Position numbers and translations under genes: made by a program
Part shown: positions 42,710-51,993 of the stretch, piece by piece
Numbering within the stretch: the stretch's first letter is position 1
How the letters are laid out: each line of letters starts with the position of its first letter
Notes under the pieces: generated by a model
Told to the model about the DNA's origin: nothing
What the model saw: the letters and a program-made list of their open reading frames with translations, nothing else
The model's database searches: none
From: JBJFCE01 sp964437825
GTDB lineage: Bacteria; Bacillota; Clostridia; Lachnospirales; Lachnospiraceae
Assembly: GCA_964437825.1 (NCBI GenBank)
Contig: CAYTIH010000001.1
Span: 42,948 to 106,947, forward strand
Direction of reading: 5' to 3'
DNA: 64,000 nucleotides

Positions 42710-43654
42710 CTATGCTTCCTCCTCTTCTTCACGTCTCTTAGCAAGGGAATTCTGTACTCTCTGATACAGCTCCTGTGCGGCATTATAGCCCATCTTCTTC
42801 TGACGGTGATTGACGGCAGCGGATTCACAGATCACTGCAAGGTTACGGCCCGGACGAATGGGAATATTGTGGCACACAATCTTATTTCCCAGATATTCCG
42901 TATATTCTTCCTCAAGACCCAGGCGGTCATATTCTTTATCCTTATCCCAGTCCTCTAAGCGGATCACAAGATCAATATTCTGTGTATCCTTAACACTGGA
43001 AACGCCAAATAAGGTCTTTACGTCAATAATACCGATACCCCGAAGTTCAATGAAATGCTTGGTAATATCCGGTGCCGTGCCGATCAGGGTGTCATCACTG
43101 ACTTTTCTGATCTCCACCACATCATCCGTAACCAGACGATGTCCTCTTTTAATCAGTTCAAGCGCCGCCTCGGACTTACCGATTCCACTCTCGCCCGTGA
43201 TCAGGACGCCTTCACCAAAAACATCCACCAAAACACCGTGAACGGAAATCATCGGGGCCAGCTTCACGTTCATCCAACGGATGATTTCCGCCATAAATGC
43301 AGAAGTCGCTTTCTTGGTCATCAGAAGCGGGATTTTATTCTCAATTGCAATTTCCATGAATAAAGGGTCCGGCTTAAGCTCACGGCAAAATACAATCGCC
43401 GGAATATTATGCTTCAGCAGTGTTTCAAAAACCTCTCTTTTCCTGCCCGGCTCAAGGGACGCCATATAAGAATATTCCACAAAGCCGATAATCTGAAGTC
43501 TTGTAGCTTCAAAATGCTCAAAATAACCCGCCAGCTGCAAAGCAGGACGGTTAATATCGGGCTGTGTAATCTTAATTTTGGAAATATCAATTTCCGGTGT
43601 CAGATTTTCCAATTTCTGTTTCTCAATAATCTGTACTAATCGTAAACTTGCCAT
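42710..43654 (-). CDS. hprK: HPr kinase/phosphorylase
   Basis: The start at 43654 (MASLRLVQII) has AAGGAG 7 nt upstream; codons before it have no RBS. 314 residues, with the P-loop GESGIGKSE (~153-161) and the HprK signature ELRGIGIIDV. It phosphorylates Ser46 of HPr/Crh in response to fructose bisphosphate and ATP, and dephosphorylates with phosphate. The acidic C-terminal tail (EEEEEA) is longer than usual. The partner HPr-like protein is in the same operon. Confidence 0.96.
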   Translation of the reverse strand: MASLRLVQIIEKQKLENLTPEIDISKIKITQPDINRPALQLAGYFEHFEATRLQIIGFVEYSYMASLEPGRKREVFETLLKHNIPAIVFCRELKPDPLFMEIAIENKIPLLMTKKATSAFMAEIIRWMNVKLAPMISVHGVLVDVFGEGVLITGESGIGKSEAALELIKRGHRLVTDDVVEIRKVSDDTLIGTAPDITKHFIELRGIGIIDVKTLFGVSSVKDTQNIDLVIRLEDWDKDKEYDRLGLEEEYTEYLGNKIVCHNIPIRPGRNLAVICESAAVNHRQKKMGYNAAQELYQRVQNSLAKRREEEEEA

Positions 43655-43730
43655 ATCCCTTCTCCTTACCTCATAAAATGCACAGGCCCGCGGCCTTATC
43701 AATCTTTTTTAGAGTATACTACTTTTTCAC

Positions 43731-45632
43731 TCATTTTACCACCTTTGCTTCATGTTTGCCCCTATCCTCCTGACGCTGCGCAAAAAATTGAATCATCTGC
43801 TCGGCAATATGCTCCGGAATTTCCGGCAGCGCCGTCAGCTCCTCCTTTGTGGCGTGCCTGATCTCGTCCATTGATTTGAAGTGTCTCATGAGCGCCTTTC
43901 TGCGCTCGGGCCCTATGCCGGGAATTTCATCAAGCACCGAGTGAACCTGGTTTTTACCGCGAAGCGATCTGTGATATTCAATTGCAAAGCGATGCGCTTC
44001 GTCCTGAATTCTCGCAATCAGCTTAAAGCCCTCGCTATCCTTATCAATGGGAATTTCTTCATTATGATAATACAGACCTCTGGTACGGTGATTATCATCC
44101 TTAACCATTCCGCATACGGGTATATGAAGTCCCAATTCCTCCAACACCTCAAGCGCAATATTTACCTGCCCGCGTCCGCCGTCCATCATAATAACATCCG
44201 GAAATTTGGAAAAAGAACCAAAGGCCTGATCCATATTTTTTTGCGCAAGCTCCTCCTGTTCTTCCATACCATGTAGAAAACGTCTGGTAAGCACCTCCTT
44301 CATACAGGCATAGTCATCAGGACCTGCTACGGTTCTGATCTTAAACTTCCTGTAATCACTGCGCTTTGGCTTTCCCTTTTCATACACAATCATCGAGCCT
44401 ACATTCGCAAATCCGCTGATATTGGAGATATCATAAGCCTCCATTCTGGATGCATCCTTAAGCCCCAAAAGCGCTGCAATCTCCTTTACCGCGCCGATCG
44501 TTCGTCCTTCCTCCCTGCGAATCCGCTCTTTGTCCTTATCAAGGACAAGCTTTGCATTCTGTGCGGCCAGTTCCACAAGCTTTTCTTTGGTTCCGATTTT
44601 GGGAACCTTCAGATAAACCCTGCTTCCCTTCCTTTTGGAAAGCCATTGCTCTATCAGCTGTGCATCCTCTATTTTCTCCTGAAGCATCAGTTCCTTGGGA
44701 ATAAACGGAGTTCCTGCATAAAATTGCTTTACAAAATCCTGCAGTACCTGACTTTTGTTTTCTTCTGACACATGTGTCATATAGTAATGTTCCCTTCCGA
44801 TCAGCTTTCCGTCACGTACAAAGAACACCTGTACCACACAATCCGAATGGTCAATGCATAGTGCAATAATATCCTTGTCCTCTCCCACACTGTCCGTAAT
44901 TTTCTGCTTTTGTGCAACACTCTTTACACTTTCCAGCAAATCCCGGTAGCGGATCGCTTCCTCAAAGTCCAGCCGCTCGGAGGCCTCTTCCATATGCTCT
45001 TTCAGTTCTTTGATGATCGGCGTATAATTTCCTCCCAGAAAATCCAGCGCCTTATTCAGATTTTCTCTATACGTTTCCTGATCCACACAGCCGCCGCAGG
45101 GCGCCATACACTGCTTAATATGATAATTCAGGCAGGGTCTGTCCTTTCCGATATCCTTTGGCAGATTCCGGTTACAGGTCCTAAGCTGAAACAGCTTATT
45201 CATTAATTCAATCGTATCCTTAACGGCTGCAGCACCTGTGTACGGCCCGAAATATCTTGATTTATCCTTTTTCATAACCCTGGAAAACAGTATCCGGGGA
45301 TACGGTTCGGACACGGTTACCTTAATATACGGATATGTTTTATCATCCTTGAGCATTGTATTATATTTGGGTCTATGCTCTTTAATCAGATTATTTTCCA
45401 GTACCAGAGCCTCCAGCTCCGAATCTGTCACAATATATTCAAAGCGCGCAATCTGCTTCACCATCTTATCAATCTGCGGCCCGCGGCCCACAATCTTGCG
45501 AAAATAAGACCTGACCCGATTATGCAGATTAATCGCTTTTCCCACATATATTATGCTGTCTCCCTCATCATGCATAATATATACCCCGGGTTTATTCGGC
45601 AGTTTTTTTAATTCCTCCGCCACGTCAAACAT
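43731..45632 (-). CDS. uvrC: Excinuclease ABC subunit C
   Basis: The start at 45632 (MFDVAEELKKLPNKPGVYIM) has GGGAG upstream; the 30 codons before it run into the ftsH terminator. 633 residues: GIY-YIG nuclease (~14-95), UvrB-binding helix pair (~205-240), RNase H-like endonuclease domain, and C-terminal HhH motifs (IPGIGPERRKALM). It makes both cuts in nucleotide excision repair. First gene of the operon ending with the HPr-like gene. Confidence 0.96.
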   Translation of the reverse strand: MFDVAEELKKLPNKPGVYIMHDEGDSIIYVGKAINLHNRVRSYFRKIVGRGPQIDKMVKQIARFEYIVTDSELEALVLENNLIKEHRPKYNTMLKDDKTYPYIKVTVSEPYPRILFSRVMKKDKSRYFGPYTGAAAVKDTIELMNKLFQLRTCNRNLPKDIGKDRPCLNYHIKQCMAPCGGCVDQETYRENLNKALDFLGGNYTPIIKELKEHMEEASERLDFEEAIRYRDLLESVKSVAQKQKITDSVGEDKDIIALCIDHSDCVVQVFFVRDGKLIGREHYYMTHVSEENKSQVLQDFVKQFYAGTPFIPKELMLQEKIEDAQLIEQWLSKRKGSRVYLKVPKIGTKEKLVELAAQNAKLVLDKDKERIRREEGRTIGAVKEIAALLGLKDASRMEAYDISNISGFANVGSMIVYEKGKPKRSDYRKFKIRTVAGPDDYACMKEVLTRRFLHGMEEQEELAQKNMDQAFGSFSKFPDVIMMDGGRGQVNIALEVLEELGLHIPVCGMVKDDNHRTRGLYYHNEEIPIDKDSEGFKLIARIQDEAHRFAIEYHRSLRGKNQVHSVLDEIPGIGPERRKALMRHFKSMDEIRHATKEELTALPEIPEHIAEQMIQFFAQRQEDRGKHEAKVVK

Positions 45633-45661
45633 TCCGTTCTCTCCCTGTCCGTTTCTATCCA

Positions 45662-45703
45662 GAAAAGACCTGAGCGTACTCATGAGTGTACTCAGGTCTT
45701 TTT
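45662..45703 (-). terminator. ftsH terminator
   Basis: Arms AAAAGACCTGAG and CTCAGGTCTTTT (12 bp) with further pairing inside (GTAC/GTAC). TTTTC closes on the minus strand and a T tract is present on the plus strand. Confidence 0.85.
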
Positions 45704-45736
45704 CACATCTGTTTGATTTCATCCGGCCTTATGATT

Positions 45737-48094
45737 TTACTGCTTATCTTGCTCATCCCCATGATGATCCGCATACATCCTGCTGCGCAGCTCCCTTGCG
45801 AAATCATTCTCCGGCTCTGCAGTCTTTGCCTCCGGCTCGAGCTTCTGCGCAGATCCTTCCTGCTGAGGGGCAGTCTGCTTTCCCGCATCCGATCCCAACG
45901 ACCACAGAAAATCCTGTCCTGCGGTCATATTACCGCCCTGCTGATAAGTCTCACGGTTCTGATCCGTTCCCTTGATCTGCGGCCAGGCGTTCCGAAGCAG
46001 ATCATCCCTTGCATCAGACGTCAGATTTCCGTTCGCACCAGACTCTTTTTCGATTTCCTCTCTTCGTTTCTGCGGCTGTCCCGCTAAAGCTTCTTGTCTT
46101 TGCTCCGGCTTTTCCTGCTCCGCTGACGCAGCCGCCTCCTTGGATCCCGTCTGCTCCTCGGGCTCCGGGATTCCTTTTTCGGCACGGAAAATCTTCATAA
46201 ATTCCTTACCGGTGATGGTTTCTTTTTCTATTAAATATTCCGCCAGCTTATCCATCAGTTCACGGTTTTCTTCAAGAAGCCTCTTAGCCTCCTGATAGCT
46301 TTCCTTCAGGATATTCATGACTTCCTCATCAATGCCCGCCGCAGTAACATCGGAACAATTTAAGGAAGCTCTTCCGTCCAGATATTTGCTTTCCACGGTT
46401 TCCAGACCGATCAGGCCGAACCGTTTGCTCATACCGTATTGAGTTACCATGGATCTGGCAATACCGGTAGCTTTTTCAATATCATTGGAGGCTCCGGTAG
46501 TAACGGTTTCGAATACGATTTCTTCTGCCGCCCGGCCTCCTAACAGTCCTACCAGCATGTCATGCAGCTCAGCTTCCGTATTCAGATACTTTTCTTCCTC
46601 CGGCACCTGCATAACATATCCAAGCGCACCCATAGTTCTCGGTACAATTGTGATTTTCTGTACCGGTTCTGAATTCTTCTGCAGAGCACTGATCAGAGCA
46701 TGGCCAACCTCATGATAGGATACGATCCTTCGCTCCTCCTTACTCATGATACGATCCTTCTTCTCCTTGCCGACCAATACCACCTCAACGGCATTAAACA
46801 AATCCTTCTGGCCGACAAATTCCCTGCCCTCTTTCACGGCGTTAATCGCGGCTTCATTAATCATATTCGCCAGATCGGAGCCCACTGCTCCACTGGTTGC
46901 CAGTGCGATTTCCTCCAAATTGACGCTGTCATCCATCAGCACATCCTTGGCGTGAACCTTCAAAATATCCACGCGGCCCTTCAAATCCGGTTTATCCACA
47001 ATGATACGTCTGTCAAATCGTCCGGGGCGAAGCAATGCCTTATCCAGGATTTCCGGTCTGTTCGTAGCCGCTAAAATAATAATTCCCTTCTTGCCGTCAA
47101 AACCGTCCATTTCGGACAGCAGCTGATTCAGCGTCTGCTCCCGCTCCTCATTTCCTCCGCCGTACTTGGAGTCACGGCTTCTGCCGATCGCATCGATTTC
47201 ATCAATAAAAATAATACAAGGCGCGTTTTTTTCAGCCTCCTTAAACAAGTCCCTGACACGGGAAGCGCCTACGCCTACATACAGCTCTATAAAATCCGAA
47301 CCCGCAAGTGAAAAAAACGGAACTCTTGCCTCTCCCGCTACAGCCTTGGCAAGTAAGGTCTTACCTGTTCCGGGAGGTCCTACAAGCAATGCTCCTTTCG
47401 GCAGCTTTGCGCCGATCTTACTGTATTTTCCGGGATTGTGCAGGAAATCCACAACCTCCACAAGGGATTCCTTTGCCTCATCCTCACCGGCCACATCCTG
47501 AAAGGTAATGCCGGTTTCCTTTTGAACGTATACCTTGGCATTGGACTTGCCCACGCCCATAGGACCGCCGCTTCCGGACATCCTTTTGAAAATAAAGCTC
47601 AAACCGATCCATAGCAGGATGAGCGGTACTCCATAGCTCAGCAAAATGGACAACAGCCAGCTGGAATTGTCCGGAATTTCCTTATTGTATTCCACTCCCG
47701 CTTCCAGCAGTCTTGCACTCAGTACATCCAGATCCTCCGCCAAACCCGTATAATAAGTCTGCGGTATCTGCGAATATCCGTTTTTATTGATTTTGGCTTT
47801 TGGCGTAATATTGATCTCACTGTCCGTAATCAGAACCGATTCGACCTCGCCGTTTTCAAGCATCTGAATAAACTCATTATAGCTGATCTCAGAATTGGTT
47901 GATGAGCTCATGGTCTTCATAAACCAGCTTACCATTAAGATCACCGTCAGACTGGCAATGAGCACCAGCATAATATTGGAACGCTTCTGCGGACCGCCGC
48001 TTCCGTTATTGCCGCCGTTTCCGTTCCCGCCGCCTCCGTTATTCTGTCCGTTTCCTGAACGGTTGTCATATTGGTTATAATTCTGATTATCCAT
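45737..48094 (-). CDS. ftsH: FtsH ATP-dependent zinc metalloprotease with long C-terminal tail
   Basis: 785 residues against the usual ~610-650. An Asn/Gly-rich N-terminus (1-38) precedes TM1, an external domain and TM2 (~155-175). The AAA module has GPPGTGKT and FIDEIDAIG, and the protease site is HEVGH. After ~610 a hydrophilic, Gln/Glu-rich tail of ~170 residues (EQTGSKEAAASAEQEKPEQR and on) is predicted disordered. It degrades membrane and regulatory proteins. ATG at 48094 is preceded by AGGGGAT. Confidence 0.95.
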   Translation of the reverse strand: MDNQNYNQYDNRSGNGQNNGGGGNGNGGNNGSGGPQKRSNIMLVLIASLTVILMVSWFMKTMSSSTNSEISYNEFIQMLENGEVESVLITDSEINITPKAKINKNGYSQIPQTYYTGLAEDLDVLSARLLEAGVEYNKEIPDNSSWLLSILLSYGVPLILLWIGLSFIFKRMSGSGGPMGVGKSNAKVYVQKETGITFQDVAGEDEAKESLVEVVDFLHNPGKYSKIGAKLPKGALLVGPPGTGKTLLAKAVAGEARVPFFSLAGSDFIELYVGVGASRVRDLFKEAEKNAPCIIFIDEIDAIGRSRDSKYGGGNEEREQTLNQLLSEMDGFDGKKGIIILAATNRPEILDKALLRPGRFDRRIIVDKPDLKGRVDILKVHAKDVLMDDSVNLEEIALATSGAVGSDLANMINEAAINAVKEGREFVGQKDLFNAVEVVLVGKEKKDRIMSKEERRIVSYHEVGHALISALQKNSEPVQKITIVPRTMGALGYVMQVPEEEKYLNTEAELHDMLVGLLGGRAAEEIVFETVTTGASNDIEKATGIARSMVTQYGMSKRFGLIGLETVESKYLDGRASLNCSDVTAAGIDEEVMNILKESYQEAKRLLEENRELMDKLAEYLIEKETITGKEFMKIFRAEKGIPEPEEQTGSKEAAASAEQEKPEQRQEALAGQPQKRREEIEKESGANGNLTSDARDDLLRNAWPQIKGTDQNRETYQQGGNMTAGQDFLWSLGSDAGKQTAPQQEGSAQKLEPEAKTAEPENDFARELRSRMYADHHGDEQDKQ

Positions 48095-48182
48095 CTCTAT
48101 CCCCTGCACGAACCTGCCGTGCTTCCTTCAAAATGATCTGTAAAACATTACACTTCCCTATAAAACTATTCCTATTTATTTT

Positions 48183-48211
48183 ATTATAGGGATTCATTCG
48201 CTATAAATCAA
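48183..48211 (-). promoter_or_regulatory. ftsH promoter
   Basis: Minus strand TTGATT (48211-48206) and TATAAT (48188-48183), 17-nt spacer, ~90 nt before the start. Confidence 0.75.
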
Positions 48212-48316
48212 CTGTTCTTTTGTGAAAACAAGATGTCCTGTTTCTAAAATTTCTCTTTCCTTCCACATGAGAATGGGCTAAACTGTTAATATCTATTTTA
48301 CACTTAGAGGTAGGTT

Positions 48317-50185
48317 ATGATTCAATTCAAAAAAAGATTCGCTTATCACGATATCTGTTTTACGGCTTCTATGCTCCTTGCGCTTCCGTTCCTGATTTGG
48401 AAGTGCCGGTATGGCTATGGCGGGGGCGATGAACCGTTTTATTTAACGCTGGCGCAGCGCCTGAGTCAGGGGGACGCCCTGTTGTCCGAGGAATGGAACC
48501 TGGCGCAGCTCTCGGGTTTTTTACTGCTGCCTTTTTACCGGATTCACGCCGCTGTTTTCGGTTCTACGGAAGGTATTATTTTGCATTTCCGCTATCTGTA
48601 TGTGATCATGCAGACTTTGGTCTGTATACTGCTCTACCTGAATCTGAGACGTTATCGCTTCGGAGCGGTCTGTGCGGTTGTTCTCTTTTATCTTTATGCG
48701 CCTTATGATATCATGGCCCTGTCCTACAATACCATGGGACTTATGGCGATTACACTGTGTCTGACCATGACTGTTACCCGTCAAAATACCGCCCGGTATC
48801 TGTTTTCGGGCTTATGCTATGCAATTGCCGTTTTGTGTAATCCCTACCTGATCAGTATCTATCTGTTATATCTGCTGCTATGGATGATTGCCCAAATTTC
48901 TTCACGGATTCTGAAAATCTCCAAAAGCAGTCGATCCGCGATCCTTTTTCCGCAAAAGCCTCTGCTCCTTTTTACACTCGGAGCAGCAATCCCGGCATTC
49001 ATTCTGCTGCTGTTTACGCTAAGCCGTGCAGGCCTTTCGGAAATTTCGGAAAACCTGAAGCTGATTTTGCATGATCCCGAGCACAGCTCCCGTTCCTTTT
49101 ATTCCGCAGCATACAGCTACTTCTATGTCATGCTTCATTCGTTTAAAACCTTCCTTGCCGCATGGATTGTGATTCTGTTCATTGCCCTGTCGGACAGGAA
49201 CAAATACCGGAATGCCTGGATGTACTTTTGCATGACTGCTTTACTGACTGCAATTGCCGTGCTGATCCATATTCCCTCCGTTCAGACGGATTATAACTAT
49301 ATCATGTTTCCGCTTACAGCCTGCGGCTTCACCGCCTATCTGCTCACGCGGAAAAAAAATCACCGCCTGTTTCTTCTGCTCTGGTGTACGGGTATTTTAT
49401 ATACCTTCTGTTTAAGCTGGGCCTCCAATCAGGGCACAAATTCCGTTTGCATGGGAATGCCTGTCGTGCTGGTCGGAAGCGTAATCCTGATATGGGAATT
49501 TTTAACTGAGCCGAACACGTATAACGAAAGCCGCACGATCCATGCTCAGGGTTCTGACGGTCAAATAACGGACAATCCCCGAAATTTCCCTGCCGCCTCG
49601 AGACGATACACCACGCCCTTAACTGTTTGTATTGCCGTCCTGTTATTACTGTCACAGCTGGGTGCGGAATGCTATGCCAAATCCGTTCACGCCTTTTGGG
49701 AGCCTTCCGTCAGGGAACTGAACATATCCTTAACCGGCGGACCTCTGGACGGATTGCTTACCACACAGGAGCATGCGGATGCATACGCGGTACTGCTTTC
49801 GGAAATCGAAAATTACCGTGCCGGGCAGAATACTCAGGACACTCCCGTTCTGTTTATTTCTTCCTCACCCTGGTGCTATCTGTATGCCGAACGTTCCTAC
49901 GGCGTTTATTCTTCGTGGATTTCCGCCGTATATTCGGCCCATGACCCCATTGATGTTTTGCAGGAGCGGCTTGGCAGCTACTATCGGCTGCATCCCGACA
50001 AAATTCCCGTACAGGTATATATCGCCAAGGACGACCAGTGGGATTTTTCTTTTTTATCGTCTTTGGATTACGCTGACTGTTATCAGCTTTTTCAGTCCGA
50101 TCCCCTATCCGGCCGCGCGGAACTTTACCATGTCCGCGAAAGCCTCCACGGATATCACCTGTCTTTGGAAAGACCTACGAATTAA
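48317..50185 (+). CDS. Multi-pass membrane protein, GT-C (PMT/GT39-like) glycosyltransferase candidate
   Basis: 622 residues with about eleven predicted membrane helices between 15 and 445, and a soluble C-terminal domain (~450-622). An acidic motif GGGDEPFYLTLAQRL at ~36-50, in the first external loop, resembles the catalytic DE-type site of GT-C enzymes such as ArnT/PMT. Such enzymes move a sugar from a polyprenyl carrier. No neighbouring glycan genes support a pathway. RBS GAGGTAGG. Between ftsH (divergent) and pyrG. Confidence 0.7.
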   Translation: MIQFKKRFAYHDICFTASMLLALPFLIWKCRYGYGGGDEPFYLTLAQRLSQGDALLSEEWNLAQLSGFLLLPFYRIHAAVFGSTEGIILHFRYLYVIMQTLVCILLYLNLRRYRFGAVCAVVLFYLYAPYDIMALSYNTMGLMAITLCLTMTVTRQNTARYLFSGLCYAIAVLCNPYLISIYLLYLLLWMIAQISSRILKISKSSRSAILFPQKPLLLFTLGAAIPAFILLLFTLSRAGLSEISENLKLILHDPEHSSRSFYSAAYSYFYVMLHSFKTFLAAWIVILFIALSDRNKYRNAWMYFCMTALLTAIAVLIHIPSVQTDYNYIMFPLTACGFTAYLLTRKKNHRLFLLLWCTGILYTFCLSWASNQGTNSVCMGMPVVLVGSVILIWEFLTEPNTYNESRTIHAQGSDGQITDNPRNFPAASRRYTTPLTVCIAVLLLLSQLGAECYAKSVHAFWEPSVRELNISLTGGPLDGLLTTQEHADAYAVLLSEIENYRAGQNTQDTPVLFISSSPWCYLYAERSYGVYSSWISAVYSAHDPIDVLQERLGSYYRLHPDKIPVQVYIAKDDQWDFSFLSSLDYADCYQLFQSDPLSGRAELYHVRESLHGYHLSLERPTN

Positions 50186-50234
50186 TTTTGTTAAAAATTG
50201 ATTTCGTTTTATTCGGCATTTTTTTGGAAAATCA

Positions 50235-50265
50235 GTAGATTTTTATGATATCTACGTTGTATAAT
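50235..50265 (+). promoter_or_regulatory. pyrG promoter region
   Basis: TATAAT at 50260-50265 just before the AGGAGG RBS of pyrG. GTAGAT and ATCTAC (50235-50240, 50250-50255) form a small inverted repeat ahead of it. The -35 is not clear. The 5' G-rich initiation motif of Bacillus pyrG attenuation was not seen. Confidence 0.55.
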
Positions 50266-50290
50266 AGAACGCATTAGGAGGAATAGTCTT

Positions 50291-51898
50291 ATGGCTGTCA
50301 AATATGTATTCGTAACAGGCGGGGTTGTTTCCGGTCTCGGAAAAGGCATTACCGCCGCATCTCTCGGAAGATTATTAAAAGCGCGTGGATATAAAGTAAC
50401 CATGCAGAAATTCGATCCCTATATCAATATCGATCCGGGTACCATGAATCCCATCCAGCATGGGGAAGTTTTCGTTACCGATGACGGTACGGAAACCGAC
50501 CTGGATCTTGGTCATTATGAAAGATTCATTGACGAAAATCTGGATAAAAACTCTAATGTTACAACCGGTAAAATCTATTGGTCCGTTCTTCAAAAGGAAA
50601 GGCGCGGCGATTACGGCGGATGTACCGTTCAGGTCATCCCGCATGTAACCAACGAGATCAAGAGCCGTTTTTACCGTAATTTTACGGATGACGAGACCAG
50701 AATTGCCATTATTGAGGTAGGCGGTACGGTCGGCGATATCGAATCGCAGCCGTTTCTGGAAGCAATCCGGCAGTTCCAGCATGAAGTCGGACGCGAAAAC
50801 GCGATCCTGATTCATGTTACCCTGATTCCTTATCTGCGCGCTTCTCAGGAAATGAAAACCAAGCCCACGCAGGCAAGCGTGAAAGAGCTGCAGGGAATGG
50901 GTATCCGGCCTGATATTATCGTATGCAGAAGCGAATATCCTCTGGATCAGAACATTAAAGATAAAATTGCCCTATTTTGTAACGTACCGAAAAATCATGT
51001 CCTGCAGAATCTGGACGTGGAATACCTATATGAAGCCCCTCTTGCCATGGAAAAGGAGCATTTGGCTTCCGTTGCATGTGAGTGCCTGAAGCTGGAAGAA
51101 CGTGAGCCGGATCTGAAAGAGTGGACTGCTATGGTGGAGGATCTGCGTAATCCCACGGATGATGTAACGATTGCTCTGGTCGGAAAATATACGGCATTGC
51201 ATGACGCTTATATCAGTGTGGTCGAAGCGCTGAAGCACGGCGGCATCACAAATCATACCACCGTTAACCTCAAATGGGTGGATTCCGAAACCGTGACAGC
51301 GGAAAATGTAGACGAGCTTCTGCATAACGTACACGGAATTCTCGTACCCGGCGGTTTCGGCGACCGCGGTATTGACGGCATGATTACCTCCATTACTTAT
51401 GCACGAACTCACAATATTCCTTATCTCGGTCTGTGTCTGGGCATGCAGCTTTCCATTGTGGAATATGCCAGAAATGTGGCAGGCTATGACGATGCACACA
51501 GCATTGAATTAAATCCGGCAACCATGAATCCTGTCATAGCCCTGATGCCGGATCAGAATGGCGTAGAAGACATCGGCGGAACCTTAAGACTGGGCTCCTA
51601 CCCCTGTGTTCTTGACAAATCCTCAAAGGCCTTTGAGTTATACGGAGAAGAAACCATCCATGAACGTCACAGACACCGTTATGAAGTCAATAATGATTAT
51701 CGCGCCGTCCTGATAGAAAAGGGGATGAAATTATCCGGTCTCTCTCCCGACGGAAGAATCGTTGAGATGTGTGAAATTCCTTCCCATCCTTTCTTCATTG
51801 CAACTCAGGCGCATCCTGAATTAAAGTCAAGACCGAACAGACCTCATCCGTTATTCAAGGGCTTTGTGGCTGCGGCATTGACCTATAAGAGAAAATAA
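50291..51898 (+). CDS. pyrG: CTP synthase
   Basis: 535 residues. The N-terminal synthetase domain has VTGGVVSGLGKGITAASLG and the C-terminal glutaminase has the nucleophile Cys in YLGLCLGMQ and the His-Glu pair in THAHPEL-type context (ATQAHPEL). It converts UTP to CTP with glutamine. Full length. Ends before a strong bidirectional terminator. Confidence 0.97.
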   Translation: MAVKYVFVTGGVVSGLGKGITAASLGRLLKARGYKVTMQKFDPYINIDPGTMNPIQHGEVFVTDDGTETDLDLGHYERFIDENLDKNSNVTTGKIYWSVLQKERRGDYGGCTVQVIPHVTNEIKSRFYRNFTDDETRIAIIEVGGTVGDIESQPFLEAIRQFQHEVGRENAILIHVTLIPYLRASQEMKTKPTQASVKELQGMGIRPDIIVCRSEYPLDQNIKDKIALFCNVPKNHVLQNLDVEYLYEAPLAMEKEHLASVACECLKLEEREPDLKEWTAMVEDLRNPTDDVTIALVGKYTALHDAYISVVEALKHGGITNHTTVNLKWVDSETVTAENVDELLHNVHGILVPGGFGDRGIDGMITSITYARTHNIPYLGLCLGMQLSIVEYARNVAGYDDAHSIELNPATMNPVIALMPDQNGVEDIGGTLRLGSYPCVLDKSSKAFELYGEETIHERHRHRYEVNNDYRAVLIEKGMKLSGLSPDGRIVEMCEIPSHPFFIATQAHPELKSRPNRPHPLFKGFVAAALTYKRK

Positions 51899-51922
51899 TC
51901 TGCCCCAACCGTCGCAGAAATG

Positions 51923-51963
51923 TAAGGTGCCCCCGAAAAGTCAGACTTTTCGGGGGCACCTTA
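51923..51963. terminator. Bidirectional terminator between pyrG and GH3
   Basis: A 20-bp perfect inverted repeat centred on one base at 51943 (arms begin TAAGGTGCCCCCG). GC-rich core with AT-rich flanks; serves the convergent genes. Confidence 0.85.
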
Positions 51964-51993
51964 ATATATCCTGAAATTCTTGTTACCGCTGCT

